NCBI GenBank assembly: GCA_020726505.1
Contig: JAHLEZ010000035.1
Location: 310,001-374,000 of the forward strand
DNA: 64,000 bases
From: Leptodontidium sp. MPI-SDFR-AT-0119
Lineage: Eukaryota > Ascomycota > Leotiomycetes > Helotiales > Leptodontidiaceae
Reading direction: 5' to 3'
A model generated the notes under the pieces. It saw only the letters and a list, made by a program, of their open reading frames with translations. It searched no databases and had not been told where the DNA came from. Shown in pieces: positions 22,176-33,796 of this stretch. Position 1 is the stretch's first letter; every line of letters begins with the position of its first letter. The translations under genes were made by a program, and so were the position numbers.

Positions 22176-23558
22176 GATGTGATGACGAGAGTTCGTGACA
22201 TGAGATCCAGAAGAGATGTAGGACTCAACATTGATACTCTACAATCTTCAACTACATTTCTTAAGGTAATTTGTGAATTCAAATGGGAAGGTCAAAGCTA
22301 CCTTTTACGCGGCTGGCACGGGATATTCTTGAGTGCCCAGAAGAAACTAGTGCTATGGCTTCATCCAAAAAAGTATCGTGGGGATTACTTGGTAATGCCG
22401 CATGGCGTTCCATCAAATGGGCTCAACCTGGCGGACCAGGGAGCATCAGCCGAGCCGACCGGAACGCCAACCGTAGCACACGGCTCACATGTGCTCGACA
22501 AAAGGAATCATATCAACGCCATCAATTCCCAATGACTGGTCTGTGATGGATTGGGGGCCATTCTCCGTCATGTCCTCTCCGTGGCTTCTCTTGAATTCCT
22601 TCAGCTTGCTGCTCGAAGTTTCCACATGGCGTTGAAGGCGTTGGATCAGTTCCTGGTACTGGATCCCGGATGCAGATGGCATTTTTTTGAGACCAATCGG
22701 ACTAGGACCCACTCATTCTGCCATGCATTCTAAGATTGTGATCATAAAGAGGGCCGTTCCCCAGACGCCCGTTTCCCGGTGGAGATGGCGAATCCCACTG
22801 GCAGGGGCCGCAACTGTCACAAAGCGGTCCGAAACCAAAAGCAGTCTAGCGATAGGCAATCAGATGAGACAAAATAGCGATGTGAAGTCTTCATCAGACC
22901 ATGAGGCTAGGATGATAGGGTTGTGAGGATGTGCCAGAAGTCTGCAGGTCGGGATCACCGATTCCTGGCGTTCGAATGGGTGACGTCTTGTTCACTTTGT
23001 CTCTACGGAACCTACTGGCATTTCTTTTTCTGCGAAGGGGTATCTTTTAACGCATACTAGCGCCAGTCCAGGTTTTCATTCCTGGTAAGTGCCACCATAA
23101 CATAGGAAAAAGCTCTGAAAAATTATACCATTATACTACTCCCCTAGTCTTAAAGAGTGTCCTACTATTTTTAAAATAAATTTTCATTCAGAATTACAAG
23201 AGCTGTCCGATGTTGAAGTCAGGTGTTCTCTGAAGTCCCTTGTCGACAGGGGGCAAAAGATAACCGCTCTACCTCCGTATTTGGACTTCTACGTTGTGAT
23301 TGGCCATGGCTCGAGGCATCCAGCCCATGTCTCCCGTGGATACCAAGTGAGGCTTGCAAACAACAAAACTTAACAATTCTCTTCTAGTGAAAGTAGAGAG
23401 CATGAATACATATGAAAGCTCGATGTGGAGTAGCTAAATGGCGTCTCTATTATTGATCTCTAAACTATCCTCCACCAACAGAATGCAAAGAATTACGTGA
23501 CTGGCCCAGTGGTACCACATTCCCTTCCCATCGCTTCTCCTAGAAACGTTGACATGGG
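22176..23558. other. spacer between the two rhodopsin genes, with an unidentified minus-strand frame
   Basis: A 75-codon minus-strand frame at 22485-22712 (GIQYQELIQRLQRHVE, charged helix) continues upstream across one TGA-free stop into a short hydrophobic piece (GVWGTALFMITILECMAE, about 22735-22790). It may be the tail of a decayed membrane protein; no family was recognised. The remainder is non-coding, including the promoter of the fusion gene. Confidence 0.3.
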
Positions 23559-24959
23559 CTACTTTGTCAACCCCTCTGGCTTTGAGACAAAGAATTGGTC
23601 TGTAGAGCCAGTAAAACTACCAGCTTCGACTCTGTCTTCCCCGGGAATCAGGTTACGATGCTGAGACTCCGAAAGTTCAATGTCACCAGCATCGCCCCTA
23701 GATTTTGAGTGAAACCCCTGGTTCTCCTTAAGCCGGGAAAAAGCTTGACTATCATTTCCACCACTCTTTACTCTACCAGCACTCGAAAGCTTCTTGGTAC
23801 TTGGCCCGGCCTGGGCATATTTCCTAGTAAATGCAGAAGAGATTCCTGGTATGACGCCAATGATGATACAGACCGTCAACTCGATGGTGGTTAAGACCAT
23901 GATCCGCTTGATGCTATTCTGAACGTCGGTTGCGAGGAGAACAACGCGGACAAGGCTAACGATGATGGCGATAACTGCAAGACTGTAGACCCCACAAACT
24001 GCGATTCGAAGTCGGGTTTCCGTAACTTTGAGTAAAGTCGGGAATGGTAATATGCACACTAAGGGAAGTCAGTGAATGAGGAATATTAGTGACTCTTATG
24101 AAAAAAATATCCTCTGATCTAAAAGTTGGATGAGGGAAAAAATAACGTACAAATGATATCAGTAATCAGATGTATACAAAGGTGCGTCCACTAGATTACG
24201 TTAGTTTCTTCTTTCTTGATTTTGAAGGACACATACAAAATCCCAAGCATGAATGATAGGACCACATTGCTGACTCGGTACCAAACTCCATCTACGATGA
24301 ACGGGCCAGCATGCGATAAGATACGTCAAGTAAATGAAGAACCAGGATCCGAACAGACTGTATAGTGTAATGACTGCTAGAGTATGCAGACGTTGGAACC
24401 TCCGGGTAAGTCTGATGAGTAGCATGTTTATGGATATCTTGACACCCCATAGCGAACCGATGTAAAAGAAGGTTCCAGCGAAGAACAACTATATGTTCTT
24501 AGTATACTTGACTCTATACTTAAAGCAATAGTAGATAGCATACCTTTTGCATCTCAATCATGTGGGATTCGATTTGTACCGTTGGAAGGAGCTTTAAAAT
24601 GCGAAGTTGAAGAGCCGCGAGAGTGATTTGCAGGACCTAGTAACAGCTATGAGTTGGATGAACTAGGAAATTTAGAGGCAAATACCAGTCGAAGTGGAAT
24701 GGTTATCCGCATAGCAAATTGAATTTAAGACAGAAAATGACCTGAGGGAATCTTACCAATGCCCAAATCAGGGCATATTCTATCAACTCAAAGCGCCTCT
24801 CGGTAATGACGCGGACATAGAAGCGGATGGAAACTGCCGAAAGAGTAGAAATGATGCAAAGGATAAGTAAAATCTATTCCTTCATTAGTATATCACGGGA
24901 TCGATGGAAGGGCGAGAAGGGAGGGTGGGAGTTAGACTAACCTCGTTGACCGCAACCAT
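23559..24959 (-). CDS. SAT4/rhodopsin-like integral membrane protein, six exons, 339 aa
   Basis: Exons (minus): 24959-24942, 24873-24757, 24636-24544, 24488-24237, 24190-24151, 24058-23559; all join in frame. The first exon is only 18 bases (MVAVNE) and exon 5 only 40. Helices: ILLILCIISTLSAVSIRFYV, ELIEYALIWALVLQITLAAL, LFFAGTFFYIGSLWGVKIS, TLAVITLYSLFGSWFFIYL, DIILCILPFPTLL, IAVCGVYSLAVIAIIVSLV and TTIELTVCIIIGVIPGI, i.e. seven. Family marks: WGVKISINMLLIRLTRRF (helix 3), CWPVHRRW loop, ILPFPTLLKV before helix 6 and IELTVCIIIGVIPGI at helix 7. A hydrophilic 95-residue tail rich in Ser, Lys and Glu follows. No retinal-lysine claim is made: this fungal family is named rhodopsin by Pfam but is not light-sensing by default. 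Plasma-membrane location is inferred. Intact. Confidence 0.85.
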
Positions 24960-25589
24960 TTCGATAACGATTTCGTCAAGGATATTTTTGGTGATATATG
25001 ATGGGATGTTTGTATCGTGTTAAACTCTGGAATCAAGAATCAACATCCTTTATCAATTCATTGGTGGTCTTCCTGGGCGAATGGCACGTCATCAACCCCA
25101 GATTTCTCGGAACAAGCCGAACCGCTTCGTAGTAAAAGGGGCTGTTGATGACAGCGATTAAGATTTTCTATAAGACAAACGTATCAAATTAAAGCCATCA
25201 AATCTGGGGTAACATCGTAGCATATATCGATGATTCTAATAGGACATCGAGGCTTTTGGCTTGGAACTAATCGATCACGGTATTCAACTACCGCAAGCCA
25301 AAGAGCTTAGAGAATGATTTAGAGATTCCTATGGGGCAGGCACATGAACTAGGAACGTGAGACGGCTGGAATGCAGACATGGGGCATGGGAAAGCGGTGG
25401 GCGATGCTTGTTTTTACCAAAGGCACAGGCATGGTTAATGGCGACAGGCAGTCGAATGGTGTGTTTGAAAAGGATTCCGGGGCCAGAATTGGTGTTCTGT
25501 ACTGCATCGGCCGAGTCTAATTACTTCGTAGGGTCAAATAATATATTATTCGAGTGCATTGACCAATATAAGCTAGATACTTAGCAATA
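24960..25589. other. promoter side of second rhodopsin gene, no other gene
   Basis: No supported frame. A plus-strand 75-codon frame at 25357-25584 has no motif and ends where the mariner relic starts. Confidence 0.4.
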
Positions 25590-26190
25590 CTGCTTTATAT
25601 GATTTCCTTAGTATTTTGTATACTTTCTTGTGCCTTAATTATTACTTTATATTTGTCAGGTATTTTACGAATTAGTTCCTTAATCCTTTTGTGAGTAATA
25701 GATTTCCAAGCTTCTTAAACCACCTCTCGTAGCCTCTTATATGACTTATGAATCTTAGGGTATTTTTATTTAATATAATTTTTTATATTATCTCAAATCG
25801 TCTCGATTAAGTTTAAATTAGGATTATTTATAGGCCGAAAGATAGGTTTAATTCTAATTGCCTCAAAAATAGATGAATATAAGCCGCAGTATAACCTTTA
25901 GTATTATCTTATTAAAATTAAAGGTTAGGGAACTACTATAAGAGCTCTTAAACTTAAGGTATAATTATCCCGAATATAAATCGGCATTTATCAACTCCTA
26001 GTTCTTCTCCCAAAACAATCTCTTATATCGATTATATTTCCCTAATATTAAATCTCAAAATATTCAACTAATCTTCTTTTAATATCGAGGCTTAATATAA
26101 AAGTAATAAAGCTTGACCTCTCCGACTAAGCGTGTAATCCAATCATTTATATACCTCCCCGATTATACCCATGTTTCGTTATTCCATAAG

Positions 26191-26703
26191 TGTGACGGCC
26201 TGGATACTGGGGATTTAGGGGAGACACTAAGCAAATAGGTCGAAGCCCTGTAAGAAGTAGAATGCCTATATACGAAGATCTGAAGCTTGTTACGGCGCTG
26301 GATGTGGCGATTCTGTGTCGTCACCTAACTGCCGCCTTACAGGCCCCAACGCCTCCTTACAGGCTACAGCAGCTGCCTTGGTCAAGCTCCCTATAGACTA
26401 CCGTTGTAGCCCATTGAGTAATTGGGATTAAATAACCTTGTATGCCCTCAAGAGGGGCCTTCTCTCCTTAGCTTTAGGTCCTCGTATATAGGCATTCTAC
26501 TTCTTTCAGGGCTTCGACCTCTTTGCTTAGTGTCTCCCCTGAATCCCTAGTATCCGGGCCTTCACAAAGCTAGGGAGAGAAGGAGAGAGAGAGGGAGAGG
26601 TTGAGTATATACTTTGTATACAGAAACCTAGTCATGTGCCGCAACTCGTGACTCATCCTTGTCAGGTGATAAGCTGGCCAGGCACCGGTCCAGCGCCGTA
26701 ACA
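26191..26703 (+). mobile_element. solo LTR (outer), interrupted by an inner LTR
   Basis: Starts TGTGACGGCCTGGATACT, ends CAGCGCCGTAACA, flanked by ATAAG at 26186-26190 and 26704-26708. Without the inner insert it is about 229 bases. It lies inside the mariner relic and is visibly less AT-rich than its surroundings, so it arrived after most of the RIP there. Confidence 0.82.
26288..26566 (-). mobile_element. solo LTR (inner), same family, opposite orientation
   Basis: On the minus strand it starts TGTGAAGGCCCGGATACTAG and ends CAGCGCCGTAACA, the same ends as the outer LTR; flanks are AAGCT at 26283-26287 and 26567-26571. Length 279. The first ~85 bases of inner and outer copies are nearly identical, which makes the site look like an inverted repeat; the middle parts differ. 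Confidence 0.8.
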
Positions 26704-27170
26704 ATAAGATCGAAAATCATTAATCTTTAGTCCAATCTTTATATTCGAGAGCCTGTTAAAATCTTAAAACTCGATTTATATATGAAAGGGCAGGTTTTCG
26801 ATATACAATTCGGCAGGCGTATCCTTTCTTCTTAAATACAATACGAATAGCATATAAAGTATAATCTCATTTAAAAATTAAAAGAATATTTACCTACTTA
26901 ATACGTCGATTCTCTCTTAAAGCTGTAACTTAATCAATTAATCGCTTTCGATTTAGGATATTTAAGTAAGCCTTTTAGTCACGTTAATACTTTTAACAAA
27001 TAAGTTAATACGAAAAAGCGATTTAAACTTATGTTTATTTAGCCTTGAAATAAAGAATTTTATAGTACAGTCAGTCGTCTCGAGAAGGCTTTTTTATAGG
27101 TATCTTTAATATAAGTATACTTAATATTAAATCTATAATAAATCTTTTAATTTCTAGTTAAAAAAAAGCG

Positions 27171-28754
27171 GCGAGTAAATATGAGTTTATCATTGGGTGT
27201 ATCCCTAGCTTATAACCCTTATTAAATAGAATGCGCATAGACAGCAAATATATATTATTTTGGCAAGTACGAAGTATTCTTGGGTTTGTCATATAGCTCA
27301 GCATTCCGGCATATTCGAGGAAATAGTTGCATAATGAATCAGTGAGGGGTTCAGTCATGTGTAGCCGCCTCGAATCAGCTTTCGGATGTAATCATGGTGA
27401 TGGATTCAATGCGAAACCAAGTCGTGAGAGGTGGCGCTTCAGCCACAGATTCCGCCTGGGAAATTCCCAGCTCTTCCCCAGACACTCTCTGCCTTCGATG
27501 ATGGGTTCTCAGACATATCACATGCAGATTCACATTGAAATGACTGGTTGAGTTGAAACGAAATTGGGATGTGCGTATCTTGGAAGCAGCAGCGGCACGA
27601 ACGGCTCGCTTCAGGACCGCGGAAGTCGAACCCCGAAAGATGGCTGTATAAGCCACCGACAGGTAATGTATTCACTAGGACTGGCTCCTCTCTAGTTCTT
27701 CAACGGGAGGGGCGTGCCAATGACAAGACGTTTTCTCGGCCCGAGCGAAGTTGTGGCTTCAAGTCTATACGGAGTACACTTCCTGTTGGCGCTCTCAATT
27801 ACAGTCTGGGAAAGCAAGTGTCACAGCTCGTTCCGCCCGCTAAAATGAAGCGAGTTTCTTCTTTTTTTTCCCTACTTAAATACTTTATAACTTCACAACC
27901 TAAGAAGATATAATAATGAAAAGCTAATGCATCGAAGGGGTCGATAAAATTCTATCGATTCTATATTGTTAAATTATATATTCGTTGTGGCGCGCGGCTA
28001 ATTCGCTGAAAAGTGCTATTTTTAAGTAAATTCGCCGCGATTCTAGCAGGTGAAAGTGGCCTGTCTTCCCCCGCAACTTTGAGCTGACACTTGAGAGCGC
28101 CAACGGGAAGTGTGCAGATTATTAGTGCGAGGCTGGGGAGGTTTCACTTTTCGGCTGGGACGAGATGCCCCACGATGGAAATCCTTTATATGCTGTCGGC
28201 ATTGGGGGCTGAACTTGGCACCTTTCCACTCCCCCGTTTCCCATGCATCAAAGAAATTGCGCACCACGGTGGAGATACCAGTTGTAGGCGAGCCCGACGA
28301 GCCAGACAATCCATCCAATCGGTTTCTTCCCGGACCGGCTGCCTGATTTGACCAACCGGCTACCTTCGCCCACTTCCCGGAATCGGGGTCCAGCTGGACT
28401 CCTCGTTGGATTTCTCCCTCGACAAGTATTTTCGTCTTCCCGAAACATCTACATCAAAGACAAGTAGTCGCCACACTCAGAAAAGATACATCAAGCAGCG
28501 AAGGAAGCCCCCGAGATGAGACGAACCGCCACGGAACTTTTGCAGGAGACGAATGACAAAGCCAAGGCGACGAACGATGACCTCCTCAGATCTGCCTCAC
28601 ATTGGCCGAGATGCGAGCTGAGCCAGCTCTGAGCGCTCCCGATCTGCCTCGCTGTCGCTCGGAGACTTGAGATGCCGCGATCCTTGGCCTGCATTCACAC
28701 TGGAGTGCAATACACCTTTCATCTGAACGAAGAAGCTGCAACGCAACATATGGT
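27171..28754. other. spacer, no gene recognised; contains a weak inverted repeat
   Basis: A stretch ACACTTCC-GTTGGCGCTCTCAA occurs at about 27777 and, inverted, at about 28093-28114, with a further short match (CAAGTGTCA, GCTC) inside. Between them lies AT-rich sequence. This could be a small inverted-repeat element. Several frames on both strands (28043-28318 minus, 27569-27913 plus) lack motifs. Confidence 0.35.
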
Positions 28755-29262
28755 GAAGCGCCATCGCCAAACGCTTCGTCGATTGCTGGCATTCTCAGCT
28801 CGACATTTCCGGCACTGATCAAGCGGTGCAAGCATTGAAGAATTGGGCAGGTGGCGGCAGGACGCTCAGATCTTGCGACCGCACCGACTATTTCGGGTTC
28901 AACTATAATGGCGTTTATGTATACTATTGTATCAATGCGCCACATGTTGAAGGTAACCTCAACGTTGATGATATCAACGAGGCCTTGGTTGCTATGGATG
29001 CTACCTGTGCACGGTATGAGGCTAGTTATTATAGATGGGAGAATTCTGCTGAGCTTGTTGGGAAGTGCGCTTCAGGGACCGCGGTTTGCCTTGGGTGAAA
29101 TCAGTTTCAACGAGGTCACAGGGACAAACTCGCTGGAGTTGGAATGTGATGCAGATTTGCTGGTGGAGATGTATCGACAGGTTCATGTTCTCATAGCGTA
29201 TATCCTCTTTCTTGGTCTCTTCAATCTTCACATTTGCACTTCATATTTCAGATTACAAAGTA
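28755..29262 (+). pseudogene. fragment of a secreted-type cysteine-rich protein, cut by element C2
   Basis: A plus-strand frame from about 28755 to the TGA at 29096-29098 shows evenly spaced cysteines: DCWHSQLD, RSCDRTDYFGFNYNG, VYVYYCINAPH, DATCARYEASYYRW, LVGKCASGTAVCLG. Just past the stop another frame continues (EISFNEVTGTNSLELEC), which suggests a shift near 29085. No signal peptide or start codon is visible in the remaining 5' part. Element C2 begins 165 bases downstream at 29263. The spacing looks like small secreted fungal proteins; no family name is claimed. Confidence 0.45.
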
Positions 29263-29772
29263 AGTCCCCACCCCACCATTCCGGACACCCCGCAATTTTA
29301 CTACTACCTACAACAACACTTAATTATTTTATAACGCTTTAATTTTTATATAATCTTTTATAGTATTAAAATCTCTTACTAAATGTAAATTAATAGGTAT
29401 AATTTCCTAATTTCTAGTTATAATTTGAGCTCTTTAGATAGCCTAAATATCTATAAACTTGGGATTTAGACTAGTTTACACTTTCCGTTTTTTCTGTAGT
29501 TATAATTAATCTAATTTAGCTTCTAATTGTTATATCTTTATCATTACCTGGCTTAATGCGAAGTCCTTTTAATTAAAAGCTTTAATAGCTTTATTAAAGA
29601 GTAGTCGCTGTGTTATCTTATATAATAATTTAAACAAAGTGTTAAGTTACAACCTAAATTCTTTACTTGCCTTTAGTATAGACTAAATAATTAATAATTC
29701 CTCTACTTCTTTAATAATATAAAGGTCCTTAGAAACACTAGTTTTTAGCTCTTAATTATTATTCTCTAATAG

Positions 29773-30057
29773 TGTGGTGGGGAAGGCTCTCGGTAGTCTC
29801 TTTGTCACTTGACCGGATAGGCTCTTTCTATATAAAAGGGCTTAATACTTGAAAACAACTCAAGAACTAAGAAAGTTTACAGATATTTATCAAATACACT
29901 TTTTTCTCCTCCCCTCCCTCAACTTTTCATACTCTTCAGATATGTGTTATCTTTAGATTTAATTAATCCGCGATTTCCTACACCTAGAATCTCTCCCGTA
30001 CCTCACTACATACTACCTCTCTTGTTGTGTGGTTTATTGGGCTTTATCCCTCCTACA
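29773..30057 (+). mobile_element. solo LTR-like insert D2, 285 bp
   Basis: Starts TGTGGTGGGGAAGG, ends ATCCCTCCTACA, flanked by ATAG (29769-29772 and 30058-30061). Has TATATAAAAGGGC about 60 bases in. Same family as D1 and D3, here in plus orientation within C2. Confidence 0.77.
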
Positions 30058-30176
30058 ATAGTAATCGGCTTATTAATGGTTTTACTATACTTACTAGCCA
30101 TAAGCTAGTAGCTCTTTAACTAGCTTTAATATTTCTAGTCGTTAAGCTCTCTTGGCGTGCTTTATAATAGCATATT

Positions 30177-30361
30177 TGTGGTGCAGAAGTGGAGTAGAGC
30201 CTTGCGATTAACGTAGGGAGAATTAAAGTGGTTGATTGTTCTCTAGAATACATAAGGAAATCAGGGGAACACGTTGTTCTCCTGAAAGCGGTATAACGTG
30301 GCAGAAACTATATCTAGCGTAGCGCGCAGCTAACCGAGTATCAGCCCGTGCTTATACGACA
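30177..30361 (-). repeat. 3' LTR of E2, 185 bp
   Basis: Plus strand begins TGTGGTGCAGAAGTGGAG and ends CGTGCTTATACGACA. Much less decayed than the partner LTR at 46892-47076. Confidence 0.88.
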
Positions 30362-30764
30362 CACCCCCTAGCTAAGTGACAATAGTAAGCCACTAGTATT
30401 GTGGTTAGCTACGCTAAGCGAGAGTAAACACTAAACTAAATACTTAGGCCACAACTATTCTTATATTACTAAGTTAGGCAAATAACTCTCCTATTTAAAG
30501 TGGCGTAGCCCCTACTTAATTCTTAATCCTATAACTACTTTATACTATATAAATCGACTCTTTTCGATCTACTAATTAATTAACTAATTAATAATTAATT
30601 AATCAATTAATAAATCGATTAACTGGCACTATAAGTGTCTCACGGCGATCTACTACTGCCGTTAAGGCTAATCGTCTGTCCGCTATTATAAGTTATTTAA
30701 ATTAAATTAAGTTAATCGTCGATCTTAAAGTTATATATTAATTTGGGCATTACTAATTATAGTA

Positions 30765-31565
30765 GGCGAAGAAGAAGAAGGAAGCCAAGAAGGCTCTAAA
30801 GGCTACTCTTACTCTAAAGAGAGTTACTATAGCTACTCTTATTGTTCGTGCTTGTGCTCCTTGTGTTAAGGGAGTTAAGTGTGCGGTTATTTACTTAGGT
30901 TATATTAATAGCGCCCTTTAAATTAAAAGCACTAGCGAGTACTTTAATATTATTAGTTAGAGTACTTGTTATTTTACGTGCGCCTTAGGCTACTCTTATA
31001 AGGTTATTCCCGCTACTACTTAGGCCCCCTTCTTAGTTTACTAGGCTACGCTCTTAAATAACGTAGGCGAGAAGGTAAATTCCTTAGGTTATTCTTTTCT
31101 AACGTATAATTACTAACCTTTTTAGGAATTAAAGCGCCTAAGAGCTCCTGTTTTAGCGGCCTTTAAGGGTTAAGTTGTTATTAGTAGAGCTGCCAGTGAA
31201 GTAACTAGCTCTATTAGTCGTGTTTTAAGTGCGGCCTCGGCTACTCTCTATGTCGATTCCTCCTCGGAGTCAGAGGGTAGTAAGGAGACTCCTCGGGGAG
31301 TAACTCCGGCTTCTCTTGCTACTCTTGCGGCTACTACTCTTACTGTAGCTATAAGTGGAGCTAATAGAGCTAGTGGAGCTGCTATTGCGGCCGCTAGTAT
31401 TAGTACTAGTCTTGTTACTTTCTAGGCCCTAATAACTAATAAGCCTCCTAGAGTTACTCTTACACTAGAGCAGGAAGCTCAAGTTACTCGGGTTAAAGAG
31501 TTTATTAAGGTGATTACTAATACGTTAAGTGACTTAGTTTAAGAGGTTTTAGGCCTTCTAATTAT
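30765..31565 (+). pseudogene. antisense frame of retrotransposon E2, unknown cysteine-containing protein
   Basis: Lies between RNase H and the 3' LTR and runs against gag-pol. One frame without shifts: KKKKEAKKALKATLTLKRV, then RACAPCVKGVKCAVIYLGY, STCYFTCALGYSYKV, SRVLSAASATLYVDSSSES, a Thr/Ala-rich part, and LEQEAQVTRVKEFIKVI. Stops are all TAA/TAG. The Cys pattern C-x2-C-x5-C and a later C-x3-C suggests a small metal-binding or disulphide part. The same frame is present in E1 at 39990-40870. Function unknown. Confidence 0.6.
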
Positions 31566-31699
31566 ATAAGTTACTTTCTTTTATATAAAGCGAGGCTTAA
31601 GAACTTCTAAATAATTAAGTGTCCCCTTATAATTTACTTACGTTACGTTACTTTTATTATAGAAACAAATAACTATTAAGAGTAATTGAATCTTCTAAA

Positions 31700-33791
31700 T
31701 ACTATGAATTTCACCCTCGAGCTTAGTTACTTTCTAAGTAAATAAAATAATAAGAGAATTTACAAAGGAATAACAAATATATAAGAAGATACCTTTATAA
31801 TAAAGGAAAAAGTAAAAAACGTATATAAAGACTTACTTTAAAGTGAGGGCTCTATAATAAGTTACTTTAATTAAGCACGAATATTAACTAAGTTAATAAG
31901 AGTAATAAAATTCTCAAATTTCTGTCGAGAGAGGTTCTTTATAAGTCCATTAGTAGGTATATAGCCCGTAAGTAAATATTCGACTAAAAAAGTGCCCTTT
32001 TAAAACTCTTAGCGTAATTATATATTTTAAATATTAACGTAGCGTAACTTAATAGAAATACGCTAATTTTCCTTAACAATTAATTATATTATTTATTAAT
32101 TATCGTAGAAGATTCTTTAAATTTCCCTTAACTTAAGACGTAACTCTTAAAAAAAATACTATAAAGCTATAATCTCCTTAGTTATACACTTAACGCCTAA
32201 AAGCTTAATTTATATAGTCGAAGTAGTAATTATATTTTATAAGGCCGTTCTCTACAAGATTAAACCTCTAAAAAGTATTATAATATAACTATTAGAAGAG
32301 CGCCTAGTATCGAGATCGTCTATAAATAAAACATCTAAAGTTATAATAAGTTAAGAGTCGCGTAGTTTGTAACTATAAGTAATCGCTAAAAATTAAGTTC
32401 TAAAGAAGTAACGAATAGTCTAATTAACTGCCGTAAGGTACTCTAAAGAGGGGTTAGTTAAAAAGTGAGAAAGTCTTAAAGTTATAAATATAACGTTTAC
32501 GTGTAATATAATTGCCGTGTAAAGTACTAAGTTAACTTTCTCTTAATACTCCTTAATTTAAACCGGAGTTACTTGCCCTTAATTCTTTAGTAGCTCGACT
32601 TAAAGTAATAAAGTACTTAGGTAATTTCTATCTATTAAGTCAAATCGTAGAGTAACCTTTTAGATATAAGTGTCGTGTATTAAAGAAATAGTCTTTACTT
32701 AACGATTTTTAATAACGCGAATACTTAAAAACTACTCTATTAATTCTCCTCTAGTGAGCTTATATATTATATTTAAGCCGTCAATAATAAGTTAAGCGTC
32801 TTTAAGGGCTAAAGAGTAATATAACACTTAAATATCGTCGATATAAAAGATAACAAAGACTAAACGTTACTTGTTTATAAAAATACAAGGCTCCTCCTTA
32901 TAGGGGATTAACTTTAACTTTAATAAAGTTCTAGTAAAGTCTCTGTATTATAGTACTAATAAGTCTCTAAGTCTATAAAGTACACGATTAACCTTTATTA
33001 CTATCCCGTCTTATTTAAATCTGTCTAGTAAGTAATAGCGTACGCGAGCACTCGATTCGCTTCGTTTGGCGTTAATAAAGGCGTTAATAATATTAAATTA
33101 AATTATTTCTAAATCAAATTAAGCTGTTATTATTATAACGGTCTTAAAAGAATAAGTAACTAAAGTTGCCGTATATATTAAGAGAATTAACGTTTTAGGT
33201 TATAAGTCTCCCTTAATAATAACTCGCGAGCGACACTTAATTAAATACCTTAATAAATCGACTTTAGCGTGAAATACTTATTTCAATAGTATTAATTATT
33301 TAGTAGTAAAGCTTTATTTAACGACTCTCTAGTAATTACGCGACTTTAAGTTAGTGATTTCCTTGATTACGTTAGTTTAGAAGTGCTCTCTTAAAGGGTG
33401 ATCTTTGAAGTCTCTTTAATTTAATAAGTCCTTTAGTAATAAAGATTAGTATATTCGTAAGAGATTAATTAGTTATTAGATTTCGATATTTTTAAGAATA
33501 AACGCTGAGATTATAACGTAGACTGCGCTTAAGTCTTTCCCGTCTCTTTATATTAGTTCTTGACTAAGCTAAAAGGTCCTTAAAAAGTCCTCTAAATACT
33601 CACAATTACTTAACGGGTTTAACGATTCCGTAATTAACTCTTTAATAGTTATTATATAGACGCTTCAATTCGGTTTCGTAATCTTATTATTAACTTAGGT
33701 CTTTCGACTGTCGCTAGTTGCTCGATCTTCCACCTTCTTCCTTTATAGAAGTTTAAGTAAGTTATTATTAATTAAGGCCAGAAGTAATAAG
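31700..33791 (-). pseudogene. E2 pol, 3' half (reverse transcriptase, RNase H)
   Basis: Reverse complement of E1 37835-39900. The reverse transcriptase core box and the copia RNase H end (DVRHH-type segment followed by LLTGYMPANRLIKNLSR-like wording in E1) are recognisable only with many stops. It ends at E1's target site TATTA (33792-33796). Confidence 0.75.
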
Positions 33792-33796
33792 TATTA

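Larger units (their letters stand above)
25590..27170 (-). mobile_element. Tc1/mariner transposase relic, heavily RIP-mutated
   Basis: AT-rich block. Reversed, 25590-25840 reads the C-terminus of a Tc1-type DDE transposase with stops: N-NLNLIETI (third catalytic position region, normally PDLNPIE), then RLREVV-stop-EAWKSITHKRIKELIRKIP. Earlier parts continue on the other side of the LTR insertion as far as about 27100. Borders are approximate; terminal inverted repeats were not recognised. Interrupted by the solo LTR at 26191-26703. Confidence 0.7.

Noticed and set aside
22485..22712. 75-codon minus-strand frame as a separate gene
   Set aside because: No ATG context, broken upstream by a stop, family not recognised; kept only as a note in the spacer entry.
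26191..26569. Hairpin or foldback transposon
   Set aside because: Target duplications ATAAG and AAGCT show two separate LTR insertions in opposite orientation instead.
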